IMG/VR virus record: IMGVR_UViG_3300029908_000098
Location: 1-33,684 of that record
DNA length: 33,684 nt
Origin: a virus
Strand: one strand, 5' to 3'
The notes beneath the pieces are model-generated. The model searched no databases, was not told the DNA's origin, and saw only the letters and a program-made list of their open reading frames with translations. Shown here in pieces: positions 1 to 7,797 of the stretch. How positions within the stretch are numbered: the stretch's first letter is position 1; every line of letters begins with the position of its first letter. The translations under genes were made by a program, and so were the position numbers.

Positions 1-1086
1 AGTCAACGCATTCGGTCCGGTGCTTGTTAGACCGTTGGTAGCAGCCGCATAACTACCATTATTACACGACATTCCAAATCGTATCGGAACACCGGGGGTA
101 TAGTTTGTGCTAGGATTAGCGTTGCCGATGAGTATAGCGTTAGAATAAATCACCCACGTATTCGACATACCGGTTGGTACGGAGTAGCAGCGATTATTAT
201 ATGTTCCATCGTCAATTTCGAAAATATAGCCTTGCCCTTGCCCGCCAGCAGGTTGTTGCCAAAGTACGTCAGCAAAAAAAGTCATACCGGTTTTACCAAG
301 TGTCGGAAAAAAACTATTATTGAGATTAACTAGATCAACCGCGCGCGTTACTGAAGATGTTGTAGTTGGGATATACGGAAAGACCGTTGCACTTGCGGTA
401 AGCTGTGCACCCCACACTATCAGAGTATGACCGGAAAGACCAGAAACACCAGGGCTACGATAAACGTAAGGTCGGACTGATACGCATCCGGTTGGCGTTG
501 TGAAAGTATAGTTTACTCTAGTCCAGCCTGTTGTCGTCAACGTTGCAGTTGCTGTTGACGTTATAAATGCGGAGTTTGTAGCATCGTAAACAGCAAACGT
601 AAACTCAGATTGTAGCATCGTTCCGAGTTCGGCAAAAAACGAGAAATTATAAACAGTCGATGCAACAACAGTAATTGGCGTCGTTGGATAAACTGCATCT
701 GTGGAACCGTCTATTGTAATTGTGGTAGCCGTTGATGTGCCATCCGGAGCCGTTGCACCGACAACAGCACTTGTGCAGGAGCATTGCCACCCTGCCGACT
801 GTTGTATATTCCCTGACTGCAAACAGAGATTAACAGCTTGTCCAAATATCGCAAGACCCTGTGGAGCAAGTGTTGCAGGACTATAATCTAATGCCGGAAC
901 GTTTGTTGTAATATTTGTTAATATACCAGCGGAGTTATAAACCGATGATCCGGAGGCTCTTGTGAACGTAACTAGACTACTTAACGGTATTGACTGTAAC
1001 AATCCATTAAACCCGACTTTGTATGTTCCTGCAACCGGATTAAAATCCAAAACTGGGCGCGGCCTATTTGTCCGTTGTTGCAGCAT
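1..1086 (-). CDS. Phage tail/spike structural protein, partial at left edge
   Basis: This frame is open from an ATG at 1086 to base 1, giving 362 residues without a stop, so the C-terminus lies outside the window. The start codon shares its A with the stop of the upstream gene (TAATG). Residues about 17-240 follow the pattern of phage head-spike or fibre lectin-like domains: an early LDFNP, then VTFTRASGSSVYNSAG, an ATAPDGTSTATT stretch and a beta-rich jelly-roll-like body. From about residue 250 a second beta-rich region begins (VTRAVDLVNLNNSFFP), resembling a concanavalin-like fold. As the last gene of the baseplate-fibre run it is probably an exposed, glycan-binding virion protein. The family placement is from pattern memory and moderately sure. 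The reading frame is certain. Confidence 0.75.
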   Translation of the reverse strand, partial: MLQQRTNRPRPVLDFNPVAGTYKVGFNGLLQSIPLSSLVTFTRASGSSVYNSAGILTNITTNVPALDYSPATLAPQGLAIFGQAVNLCLQSGNIQQSAGWQCSCTSAVVGATAPDGTSTATTITIDGSTDAVYPTTPITVVASTVYNFSFFAELGTMLQSEFTFAVYDATNSAFITSTATATLTTTGWTRVNYTFTTPTGCVSVRPYVYRSPGVSGLSGHTLIVWGAQLTASATVFPYIPTTTSSVTRAVDLVNLNNSFFPTLGKTGMTFFADVLWQQPAGGQGQGYIFEIDDGTYNNRCYSVPTGMSNTWVIYSNAILIGNANPSTNYTPGVPIRFGMSCNNGSYAAATNGLTSTGPNALT

Positions 1087-2006
1087 TATTGCACGATATT
1101 GATATAGATATTAAGATCAGTCGTTGATCCGAGCGTTACAGATGCGCCGCGATTAACTATGATCGCATAGATATTACCAGAGAGTCCAGCAAATTCCAGT
1201 CCTTGTGATTGCGCTTGGACTATAGACGGCGATGAAGCACCGACCAATGATGCATCCGTTAAATGCATAATGCCTATGATTTTCGCAACGTCTGCAACGT
1301 TAACTGCAACAGCAGAAGCATCTGTTACTGTTGTTGATGTCGGTGATGCTCTGAAAAATATAATGTCAAGCGTCGGTATAATACCAGAGTTAAACGAACA
1401 CACAACGCTTTGAATCAAACCTGACGTTAACGTTGTTGCAAGCGCTAGTAAACTTCCGATCGTAGTATTAGTTGCATGTGCTACTGCGGTTACAGCAGGG
1501 GTTAATGACAGTCCAGTATAACTCGCTGTAGCTGCTCCGATGATATTTGAGCCGGTTGGTAATGCCGGCAGCGTTGTTATTGAACCAATATTCCAAGTTC
1601 CTGACTGGGTAACTGCTGGAATAGACGTGACAGTGACAGAACCGATCGCATTAGTACCGGAACTTAATGCCGGTAGCGAAGTGAGACCGACTGTCCAAGC
1701 GCCGGACTGGGTAACTGCTGGAATAGACGTGACAGTGACAGAACCGATCGCATTAGTACCGGAACTTAATGCCGGTAGCGAAGTGAGACCGACTGTCCAA
1801 GCGCCGGACTGCACGACAGCGGGCGGCGAGGCGAATGCCGGCAACGTGCCGGCCAGACCGACAGTCCAAGTTCCTGACTGGGTAACTGCTGGAATAGACG
1901 TGACGGTGACCGATCCGATCGCATTAGTGCCGGAACTCAATGCCGGCAACGTGCCGGCTAGACCGACAGTCCAAGTTCCGGTTTGTACTGATAATGCAAC
2001 GGGCAT
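1086..2006 (-). CDS. Repeat-containing phage fibre/virion protein
   Basis: A 306-residue protein. Residues 1-150 are tandem 34-35 residue units of the form TWTVGLAGTLPALSSGTNAI followed by GSVTVTSIPAVTQSG, a beta-repeat stem common in phage fibres. The C-terminal half (from about SLTPAVTAVAHATN) matches a small domain widespread in phage virion proteins, with an LIQSV strand, a DIIFF strand, ADVAKIIGI, and a final strand ending YINIVQ. It follows a fibre adaptor with a 2-base gap and its stop overlaps the next start (TAATG), so the three are translationally linked. A stalk made of repeats plus a globular tip is the natural reading. The binding target is unknown. A plus-strand ORF over the repeats mirrors them and is not a gene. 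Confidence 0.8.
   Translation of the reverse strand: MPVALSVQTGTWTVGLAGTLPALSSGTNAIGSVTVTSIPAVTQSGTWTVGLAGTLPAFASPPAVVQSGAWTVGLTSLPALSSGTNAIGSVTVTSIPAVTQSGAWTVGLTSLPALSSGTNAIGSVTVTSIPAVTQSGTWNIGSITTLPALPTGSNIIGAATASYTGLSLTPAVTAVAHATNTTIGSLLALATTLTSGLIQSVVCSFNSGIIPTLDIIFFRASPTSTTVTDASAVAVNVADVAKIIGIMHLTDASLVGASSPSIVQAQSQGLEFAGLSGNIYAIIVNRGASVTLGSTTDLNIYINIVQ
1603..1980 (-). repeat. Tandem 102-105 bp coding repeats in the fibre gene
   Basis: Units begin at 1603, 1705, 1807, 1876 and about 1981. The units 1603-1704 and 1705-1806 are identical over all 102 bases (34 codons). The 69-base unit at 1807 is shortened, and the unit from 1876 is 105 bases and diverged. All lengths are multiples of three, so copy number can change without breaking the frame. 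Confidence 0.9.
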
Positions 2007-2008
2007 AA

Positions 2009-2635
2009 TTAACTAGTCCTGACTGTTGTAATAGACGCACCCGAAATAGTAGTTGTCCATGTTTGATTAATAGGGCTACCGTATACTGCTACGATAGTGT
2101 TACTGTTCAGCGTTGTTGTAACAGTAACACCGTTGATAATCTCAGTAATAACGTTACCAACCGTTGAATACGAATACGGTGTCGCGCCGGTTAGATTAAT
2201 GATTTCAGTGAGTTCCGCCCGCGTTGTTTCAGCGGCGATTGCAGCAGAATTACCTGACGTGTCAACAAACGCCGCAGTGACAATACCCGCCGAGTTTACT
2301 GTAATTGTGTTATACGTTCCGGCGGCGACTGTTGCTAGATTATATGCAGTATCAGATGTATTAACAACGGGTAGATTAACAGACCGTTGTATTGAGCGTC
2401 CCGTGAGCGTTGTTATAGCGTATGTGACAATATACTGCGTCCCGTCAGCGCCATTGCTTATCTCAACTGCTACTAAACCGTTCGCAACAACAGGCGTCCC
2501 AACAGTTAATCCCGAAGGATTCGCTGTAACTGTTGCACTTGTTATTGTATCAACGCTGAGCCAATCGCTAAAATCGACGCTGTAGATATCGCTGTCACTC
2601 GGAGATTTTGCGTCGAAATAATCGTTGCATGTCAT
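2009..2635 (-). CDS. Fibre-tail adaptor-like protein with C-terminal extension
   Basis: I chose the ATG at 2635. A TTG at 2653 in the same frame would add six residues and overlap the upstream gene. The N-terminal 90 residues (FDAKSPSDSDIYSVDFSDWL, then SVDTITSATVTANPSGLTVG) match the small phage fibre-tail adaptor family, typically a Y-x-D-x-S-x-W-L-x-x-D-T-I pattern followed by an immunoglobulin-like strand set and YIVTYAITTLTGRSIQRSV. The remaining 110 residues are an Ile/Thr-rich beta extension with NTITVNSAGIVTA and ITEIINGVTVTT, perhaps a fibre-joining part. It is a paralogue of the gene just upstream. It probably connects fibres to the baseplate. The function is inferred from family and position. 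Confidence 0.7.
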   Translation of the reverse strand: MTCNDYFDAKSPSDSDIYSVDFSDWLSVDTITSATVTANPSGLTVGTPVVANGLVAVEISNGADGTQYIVTYAITTLTGRSIQRSVNLPVVNTSDTAYNLATVAAGTYNTITVNSAGIVTAAFVDTSGNSAAIAAETTRAELTEIINLTGATPYSYSTVGNVITEIINGVTVTTTLNSNTIVAVYGSPINQTWTTTISGASITTVRTS

Positions 2636-2904
2636 TTTTGTTATATTATCCAACGGGTAAAATTACGGTTTGCACAACGTTCTGTTCCGACGCTGTTACA
2701 ACTGTATATGTAACAATATACTCAACGGGACTGGAACCGCCGCTCAACAGAACTGTCACACAATTGTTCGCAACAACAGGTGTTCCAATAATTAACCCCG
2801 ATGGATTTGCTGCGACGGTTGCACTAACGATTGTATCAACGCTGAGCCAATCGCTAAAATCGACGCTGTAGATATCGCTGTCACTCGGGGATTTTACGTC
2901 GAAA
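2544..2904 (-). repeat. Pair of about 75-bp near-identical direct repeats
   Basis: Bases 2544-2618 and 2830-2904 (offset 286) differ at only about two positions. They encode the shared SPSDSDIYSVDFSDWLSVDT segment of two adjacent adaptor genes. Identity at silent positions shows either a recent duplication or continuing gene conversion. They are also a substrate for recombination that would fuse the two genes in frame. Confidence 0.85.
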
Positions 2905-3038
2905 CTCTGTGAAAGTGTTTGTTGAGATTTTACAGCAAAAATATTGCGTTTAGTGTCTGAAACAACAATTGTGTTGTTATTATATGCGTCAACGATCACC
3001 TGACGTTTGTTGTTGATTATCGTGACGATGTTACTCAT
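2646..3038 (-). CDS. Fibre-tail adaptor-like protein
   Basis: A 130-residue protein starting at ATG 3038, six bases after the stop of the upstream fibre-assembly-like gene. The first 45 residues (SNIVTIINNKRQVIV..., NTIVVSDTKRN) are a separate lead segment. Residues 46-130 are the adaptor domain FDVKSPSDSDIYSVDFSDWL with ANPSGLIIGTPVVANN and VEYIVTYTVVTASEQNVVQTV. It is close to the canonical family length, whereas its downstream paralogue is longer. It presumably sits between fibres and baseplate. The DNA of the core motif is almost identical to that of the paralogue. Confidence 0.7.
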   Translation of the reverse strand: MSNIVTIINNKRQVIVDAYNNNTIVVSDTKRNIFAVKSQQTLSQSFDVKSPSDSDIYSVDFSDWLSVDTIVSATVAANPSGLIIGTPVVANNCVTVLLSGGSSPVEYIVTYTVVTASEQNVVQTVILPVG

Positions 3039-3044
3039 TGCGGA

Positions 3045-3476
3045 TTACGGACGTGCGAGAATAACTGCAGGGTCTGCGCCGATGGCGTTGAGCATTGTAA
3101 TAACGTCGCGATCGGTATTTGACACCCCGTCCGACAACGTTAAAACTTCGAGCATCAACGCCGGATTTGACATCAATGCTGTTGCCGCTTGTGTCCAGAG
3201 ATTTACTGCCTGAAGGCGCGTCCGTAGCAATTGTGCAGAAACGGTCCATGATGTCGGTAACACGGGCGCTGGCAGCGCTACCCAACCCGGTTGTCCGTTG
3301 ATGTTGCCGCGTACAAACCCGTTCGGAGGATTGCCAGTGAACGTAATCCACACGTCTAACGTAACTACAACACCGTCAGCCGGCCATGTTCCGGCTGACT
3401 CATAGAGTTGGCGTAACTCGTCTGGGTAAAAACTGTTGTCTGATGGTGAATAATACTTAACGCCTGTGTTGTCCAT
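3045..3476 (-). CDS. Tail-fibre assembly-like protein
   Basis: A 143-residue protein. The first 30 residues (GVKYYSPSDNSFYPDELRQL, then PADGVVVT) resemble the start of tail-fibre assembly (Tfa-like) proteins: a YYSP-x-x-N-x-FY box, a P-x-D-x-V-x-V stretch, then GQPGWVALPAP. The C-terminal half is helical (LLRTRLQAVNLWTQAATALM, VITMLNAIGADP), like the substrate-measuring tail of other fibre-associated proteins. Tfa-type proteins act as chaperones for trimeric fibres and some stay bound to the tip. It lies directly downstream of two fibre genes, which supports the role. An overlapping minus-strand ORF (3031-3351) is a shadow. Confidence 0.65.
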   Translation of the reverse strand: MDNTGVKYYSPSDNSFYPDELRQLYESAGTWPADGVVVTLDVWITFTGNPPNGFVRGNINGQPGWVALPAPVLPTSWTVSAQLLRTRLQAVNLWTQAATALMSNPALMLEVLTLSDGVSNTDRDVITMLNAIGADPAVILARP

Positions 3477-3510
3477 TTTTCAAATACCTGAAGGGTTTAC
3501 TTTTTAATTA

Positions 3511-4176
3511 TTACCAACCAAACGCGGTCCATGAATAAGTGAAATTTCCGAGATTCCAAGAACTACCGTTCCAACCAGATGAACCTCGAAGAAAATAAAG
3601 ACGTCCTTGGTTTGCTGATCCGTGAATAGTGGGACTCAATCCGCCGTTCCATCCGCCCCAGTTTACCGCTCCTTCGTTAATTTGCACAGACGCACAAACG
3701 GTCGGGAATGCGATCGGAAAATAATGATTCGACCATCCGGAACCATCACTGAGACACCCACCTTGAATTATAAATCCGTTCGGAAACGACATATACCAAC
3801 CGTTGCTGTTAGATTGCGGAGCCGACAAGGCGGCGCAACGCGAGGTGTCCACGGGATGCACGTGATCTTGGCGAGAGAACAACGTTGATGTGCCGGTCGC
3901 AGCCGCATTATTCATCAGCGGGGCTGTAGTTGACGGCTTTGGAATCTGATTATAGATTGCGGTTTGTAACTGATTTAATACGGTTTTCGACTGTGTAACA
4001 CCGCCTGCCGTTAGTATCGCGAGTAATTCTGACTGTAACTGATTAAGCCAGTCAGCACTAACAACGGTCGCCGGTTGCGCCGAGGTGGGATTGCCGGACG
4101 TGAACCATCCTGGTGTTGCTGCAACATTGAGCGCCGGCATACTCGGAACAGCAGTTGGTGTATCAATTTGAAACAT
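3511..4176 (-). CDS. Tail fibre protein, Gp53-like C-terminus
   Basis: A 221-residue fibre. The ATG at 4176 has GGAA about ten bases upstream. Residues 1-80 (MFQIDTPTAVPSMPALNVAA, then GWFTSGNPT, ADWLNQLQSELLAILTAGG) are shared with the larger fibre upstream and probably form the attachment domain. A short link holds AAATGTSTLFSRQDHVHP, a motif very frequent in phage fibres. The C-terminal 100 residues, with NGWYMSFPNGFIIQGG, FPIAFPTVCASVQ and a final aromatic FTYSWTAFGW, match the Gp53-like fibre C-terminal domain that forms the trimeric receptor-binding tip. A short version of its neighbour, it may be the distal or an alternative fibre. Confidence 0.85.
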   Translation of the reverse strand: MFQIDTPTAVPSMPALNVAATPGWFTSGNPTSAQPATVVSADWLNQLQSELLAILTAGGVTQSKTVLNQLQTAIYNQIPKPSTTAPLMNNAAATGTSTLFSRQDHVHPVDTSRCAALSAPQSNSNGWYMSFPNGFIIQGGCLSDGSGWSNHYFPIAFPTVCASVQINEGAVNWGGWNGGLSPTIHGSANQGRLYFLRGSSGWNGSSWNLGNFTYSWTAFGW

Positions 4177-4190
4177 TGTTGTTTATTTCC

Positions 4191-5153
4191 TTACGCTACG
4201 CGCCCGCGTGTGTCTTGCCAACCGTACGTAGTGACATACATTGACGTTGATGCAACACTAGAGACAGCGCGGATTTGTGCAGATGTATTAGTTCGTATAT
4301 TAAAATTACTAGCGCTTGTAACCGACGTTGGTCCCGTCAAAGACACGTTGCCAGTCGGTGTATTTGGAACTTCTGCTGCAACATCCATCGGAGTTAATAA
4401 CAGCATCCATAGAGCGGCTGCTGATCCGGACGCTCTAATTAGAGCATTAACCCGTACGCCCACCGGAACTGTTAGCGTATATGTTGTTGCTGTTGTTCCG
4501 AGCGCTGATGTAGTGACGTTATTGACCGGAGAGTTTAACAAAAATTCATCACCAAACTGCGAAAATCCGAGAATGTGACTAGAACTATCAGTGATCACTG
4601 ATCCGATTCTGCGAGCTTGCGTATATGTAGCTGGCAACGTTGGTGTTAAACTCGTTGACGCAAACGCTGCGGTTGATCCCGGTTTTCCGATAGCAAAAAC
4701 ATGATAACACGTTGATGCTGCTAGTGATCCGGTGTCTAAGCCATTTGCACCAACGGTCGTGCAATCGAGTATCAACGGTGATGTAACGTTGATAACTCCG
4801 GTTCCGATTTCTCTAGCAGATGCCGCGCCGATTGAAATATCAACTTTTGTGTTCGGTGTTCCGGCGTCGTTTGATAGCTGTAGACCGTAGAGCATACCCG
4901 AACTTTGACCGATTTGTGCTGCAATGCTCTGTTGCAACTGATTATTAACAGTTTTCGACGGCGTAATACCACCCGCTGTTAGAACAGCTAGAAGTTCCGC
5001 TTGTAACTGATTCATAAAATCTTGTGTCAGAACCGTCGCTTGTATACCGATCGTTGGGTTACCGTTTGAGAACCATCCCGCCGTCGCGGCTGCTGATAGC
5101 GTTGGCATCGACGATGCGATTGTGTTACCGTTGGAATTATCAATTTGAAACAT
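4191..5153 (-). CDS. Tail fibre protein, baseplate-proximal
   Basis: The start is the ATG at 5153, which overlaps the upstream gp48-like stop (TAATG). A longer ORF beginning at 5231 lies in the preceding gene and its extra 26 residues are not convincing. The 320-residue protein starts MFQIDNSNGNTIASSMPTLS and has the same N-terminal domain as the next fibre (GWFSNGNPT, QDFMNQLQAELLAVLTAGG, SKTVNNQLQQSI). Its middle and C-terminus are beta-rich (NAGTPNTKVDISIGAASARE, CYHVFAIG, FASTSLTPTLPATYTQARRI, ILGFSQFGDEFLL). This resembles a common phage fibre region in which each strand ends in a surface-exposed loop. It is likely the first fibre attached to the baseplate wedge. Confidence 0.8.
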   Translation of the reverse strand: MFQIDNSNGNTIASSMPTLSAAATAGWFSNGNPTIGIQATVLTQDFMNQLQAELLAVLTAGGITPSKTVNNQLQQSIAAQIGQSSGMLYGLQLSNDAGTPNTKVDISIGAASAREIGTGVINVTSPLILDCTTVGANGLDTGSLAASTCYHVFAIGKPGSTAAFASTSLTPTLPATYTQARRIGSVITDSSSHILGFSQFGDEFLLNSPVNNVTTSALGTTATTYTLTVPVGVRVNALIRASGSAAALWMLLLTPMDVAAEVPNTPTGNVSLTGPTSVTSASNFNIRTNTSAQIRAVSSVASTSMYVTTYGWQDTRGRVA

Positions 5154-5791
5154 TAGCTGAAACTCGCTAGCACAACTGTATGCGCTGGTTTGATTTTTTG
5201 TATAATACAAAGCACGCCAGGATTGCCCCACGACTGCAGCGGATCACCGGCAGATGATTGTCCAGCACTAAAAAACACTGGTGTAGTATCTAGCGGCATA
5301 TTGATTTGCCAAGCGTGACACCAAGACGGATCATTCAACGGTTGCCCGATTCTTGACGATCCGATCTGAAACGATGTGAACTCGGTTATAGTTGCAGTTA
5401 AACCGACCGCACTGAGATAGTTTATATAATACGGAACAGAACATGATCCGGGATTTAACAACAGCTTTGCTTTAACCGCTTGACGACGTTGTTGTAGCGT
5501 CGTGCCTAAATTGAATCCACACGAATCAGGTAAACTGAGTGTTTGTTCCCACTCCGTTAGTAACTCGGTTGTATTGCCCACCGGGGGGCTTTCGTTGATC
5601 AAGTCCTGTGATCGTTGATTAACTCTGACAAAAACTCCTGCGAATGCCGTGCAAACTGTCGAAAGAACACTTCCTGATATTTTTTTCCAGATTTCACCGC
5701 GTGGTAACAACGCTAACAACGCAGACGTAAAATCAGAAACAGCGAAAATACCGTTCGGAGTGTTATCAAGCGGAGAATTTGTTGCTGTCAT
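5153..5791 (-). CDS. Mu gp48-like baseplate wedge protein (YmfQ/DUF2313)
   Basis: A 212-residue protein of the family next to the gp47 (baseplate J) gene in Mu-like tails. Typical features are LLALLPRGEIWKK near residue 27, then RVNQRSQDLINESPPVGNTT, LLTEWEQTLSLPDSC, TLQQRRQAVKAKLLLNPG and the C-terminal IGQPLNDPSWCHAWQINMP. It starts one base after the gp47 stop and its stop overlaps the fibre start. In Mu-type tails these proteins complete the wedge to which fibres attach. Identity and position agree well. Confidence 0.9.
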   Translation of the reverse strand: MTATNSPLDNTPNGIFAVSDFTSALLALLPRGEIWKKISGSVLSTVCTAFAGVFVRVNQRSQDLINESPPVGNTTELLTEWEQTLSLPDSCGFNLGTTLQQRRQAVKAKLLLNPGSCSVPYYINYLSAVGLTATITEFTSFQIGSSRIGQPLNDPSWCHAWQINMPLDTTPVFFSAGQSSAGDPLQSWGNPGVLCIIQKIKPAHTVVLASFS

Positions 5792-5792
5792 A

Positions 5793-6893
5793 TTACGAAA
5801 AATTCACTGTGCCGAGTGTTGGAAGATAGCCCAGCGCAGGAGTTATTGTTGCATTCGGAGAAAGTAGATTAAAATTTCCGATACCAGGAACGGATGCAAT
5901 CGCTTCTTCAAATTGTGATTGATACAACGACGTCCGTAGCGGATCACCAGACACTAGCAGCATATTTGAGATAGCAGCGGATATAGCAGCAGAATACGTG
6001 CTTGACGTTGATCCGAGACCTTGGATCGAAATGTTGATCGGAAACGGTATCGGAGCACTGAGATAAACGAGTGCAGTCACCGGTCGCAATGGATAGACGT
6101 AATTTGCGACTAGCAACAGATCACCAGTTGCCGCACCCGCACCGCGAGATTCTAGCGCTGCCGTGCCCATGGTGCCGGTTGGAAAACCGTAGGTGCCGTC
6201 GAACATCACATACACCGTCACTTGTCCCGTGCCGCTCAGAACGGTCCATGCGCGCGTTACGCCGACATCCGCCGCCAACGCCCAGGCGCCGTAATCAGTG
6301 GTATTCCCAGCCTGTGCGGGCGCAGCAAACGCAGCTAGCATCCGGCTACGCAGACTATTATCAGACTCGTCATCTGCGCCGCCAGTGATAGCAGACGCTG
6401 TAAACGACGTTGGTATACCGACGATCGGAGATGCTAGCGACAACGCTACACCGTACGATTGATTGCCGTTTGCTCCGAACGCAGTCGCGATAATCGGCAC
6501 ACTGATATTTCCAACGCTGTCTACAGTTGCAGCGGCGGTCGTTGAGTATTGTGTGCCGTCGCCCAGATTTAACAATGTTCCGATCGGCAAAACGCTTCCG
6601 ATCGTACCATTTTTTGCGCTACATGTTCCGACTGCTGCGCTACTATAGTTGCGTGATAATCCCCGGAAATTTGCCCAAGCGACTAACGCTGTCCCGGTTG
6701 CAGTAAACGGTACTGCTTGTTGTGCAGCGTTGTCAATATGGCCGTGTTGATGATACGATAATCCGGCTAACGCTGTTCCGAGTATTCGTAGAATATTGAA
6801 ACGACTGAGCACAGAACCACTGGGCAACTGCGCTTGAATATCGTTTATGATTTGCTGCTTTAGCGCGGTTAATGTCGGGCGGAGCCATGCCAT
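5793..6893 (-). CDS. Baseplate J-like wedge protein (Mu gp47 family)
   Basis: A 366-residue protein, the normal length for the baseplate J family (T4 gp6/P2 J type). It opens MAWLRPTLTALKQQIINDIQ, the usual family N-terminus, followed by an L-x-G-x-x-Y-H-x-H-G-x-I-D-N-A-A-x-Q helix at about residues 48-64 and the core GGADDESDNSLRSRMLAAFA, then GAWALAADVGVTRAWTV and VTVYVMFDGTYGFPTG. It forms the baseplate wedge ring that changes shape on contraction. It sits between the gp46-like and gp48-like genes in the same order as Mu. Confidence 0.93.
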   Translation of the reverse strand: MAWLRPTLTALKQQIINDIQAQLPSGSVLSRFNILRILGTALAGLSYHQHGHIDNAAQQAVPFTATGTALVAWANFRGLSRNYSSAAVGTCSAKNGTIGSVLPIGTLLNLGDGTQYSTTAAATVDSVGNISVPIIATAFGANGNQSYGVALSLASPIVGIPTSFTASAITGGADDESDNSLRSRMLAAFAAPAQAGNTTDYGAWALAADVGVTRAWTVLSGTGQVTVYVMFDGTYGFPTGTMGTAALESRGAGAATGDLLLVANYVYPLRPVTALVYLSAPIPFPINISIQGLGSTSSTYSAAISAAISNMLLVSGDPLRTSLYQSQFEEAIASVPGIGNFNLLSPNATITPALGYLPTLGTVNFS

Positions 6894-6898
6894 TTTGT

Positions 6899-7327
6899 TT
6901 ACAACTTCGATGTAATATTGATCGGAAGTAATGTTCCGTCGAGTTTAGTTACAGTAATCTCAATTGCTAGCCAGTTCACGTTGAACCAAAACGTTGTAAC
7001 AGTAAAGCTTTTGACTAGACCGTCAGAGATCAACCATTGCAGTGATTCTGTGACATAAGCCTGAGCTAAACCAAGCGTCTGCGGGAGTTTCTTATTACGA
7101 TATAGTTCTCTGAGTCTGGAACCGATCGGAATATCTTCTAAGCAGTCGTTCCAATAGCCACCGCGATCATCGTAGTTTGATGTACGCCATGTGAAAATAC
7201 TAACAAGAACGTTAGTTACGAGATCATCTGTAGCAGTTGCGAGATCATCACCGAGAGTGTTCCACGCGAGATCGCCGTCAATTGTGTCAGATAACAAATC
7301 AATTGCGAGATCAACCATGTGGACCAC
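6899..7327 (-). CDS. Mu gp46-like baseplate protein
   Basis: A 142-residue protein of the GP46 family (related to T4 gp25 in role). It begins MVHMVDLAIDLLSDTIDGDL, and holds LVTNVLVSIFTWR near residues 39-50 and DRGGYWNDCLEDIPIGSRLR, the hallmark of the family, followed by TLGLAQAYVTESLQWLISDG. It overlaps the end of the gp45-like gene by 17 bases, a sign of coupled translation. Mu gp46 and gp25-like proteins seed the wedge at the tube end. Confidence 0.92.
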   Translation of the reverse strand: MVHMVDLAIDLLSDTIDGDLAWNTLGDDLATATDDLVTNVLVSIFTWRTSNYDDRGGYWNDCLEDIPIGSRLRELYRNKKLPQTLGLAQAYVTESLQWLISDGLVKSFTVTTFWFNVNWLAIEITVTKLDGTLLPINITSKL

Positions 7328-7790
7328 CCGTGTTTGCTGCCCCTAATTGCACGCCGTTATGCACGTGATTCAATAGATCAACACTACCAGCGAAAATATT
7401 AGTTGCTGTAAGCGTTCCGGTCATTGTCATTGATCCGTTGACAATGCATCCACCGGAAGCATTGATAGTTAGCGGATTTGAACCTGCGTTAATGACGATA
7501 CCACCACGTGTTAAACGGACTTGCTGCCCGAGATCGTCGTGAATACACACTTCACCAGCCGTTTGCGCAATACGATAACGAGTATCACCGACAGCAACAA
7601 CAACACTGTTTTGACGATTATCACCAACGGTCGCGAAAACAGCTTGCGCGCCGGGGTGCGGATTGCTTGAAAAACCGTAGTGCATCAACACTGGAATATC
7701 ACTGTGTAACTGCACGCCGGACGACTGAATCTGTACGAGTTGCACTTTTCCGGTATCGTCGATGAGCGTGAGATTGCCTTGCGAAATCAT
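7311..7790 (-). CDS. Mu gp45-like tail spike (membrane-piercing)
   Basis: A 159-residue protein matching the gp45 (gpV-like) spike family. An N-terminal OB-fold-like segment (LIDDTGKVQLVQIQSSG, VQLHSDIPVLMHYGFSSNPHPGAQAVFATV) precedes a repetitive beta-helix (RLTRGGIVINAGSNPLTINASGG, then MTMTGTLTATNIF). The protein ends LLNHVHNGVQLGAANTGGPHG. The H-x-H and terminal GGPHG are consistent with the iron-binding tip of P2 gpV/phi92-type spikes. Trimers cap the hub and pierce the host outer membrane. Spacing to the hub gene is 7 bases. Confidence 0.92.
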   Translation of the reverse strand: MISQGNLTLIDDTGKVQLVQIQSSGVQLHSDIPVLMHYGFSSNPHPGAQAVFATVGDNRQNSVVVAVGDTRYRIAQTAGEVCIHDDLGQQVRLTRGGIVINAGSNPLTINASGGCIVNGSMTMTGTLTATNIFAGSVDLLNHVHNGVQLGAANTGGPHG

Positions 7791-7797
7791 CTAGTTG

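Noticed and set aside
1603-1980. 102-bp repeats as a CRISPR or integration array
   Set aside because: The units are contiguous, in frame and translate to a beta-repeat stem.
1540-2016. Plus-strand ORF of 158 residues
   Set aside because: It is the mirror image of the tandem repeats in the minus-strand fibre gene and has no ribosome site or family match.
7084-7112. Extra copy of the late motif inside the gp46-like gene
   Set aside because: It has TATA and GGAAC boxes but spacing is one base too long and it is inside coding DNA, so it is likely chance.
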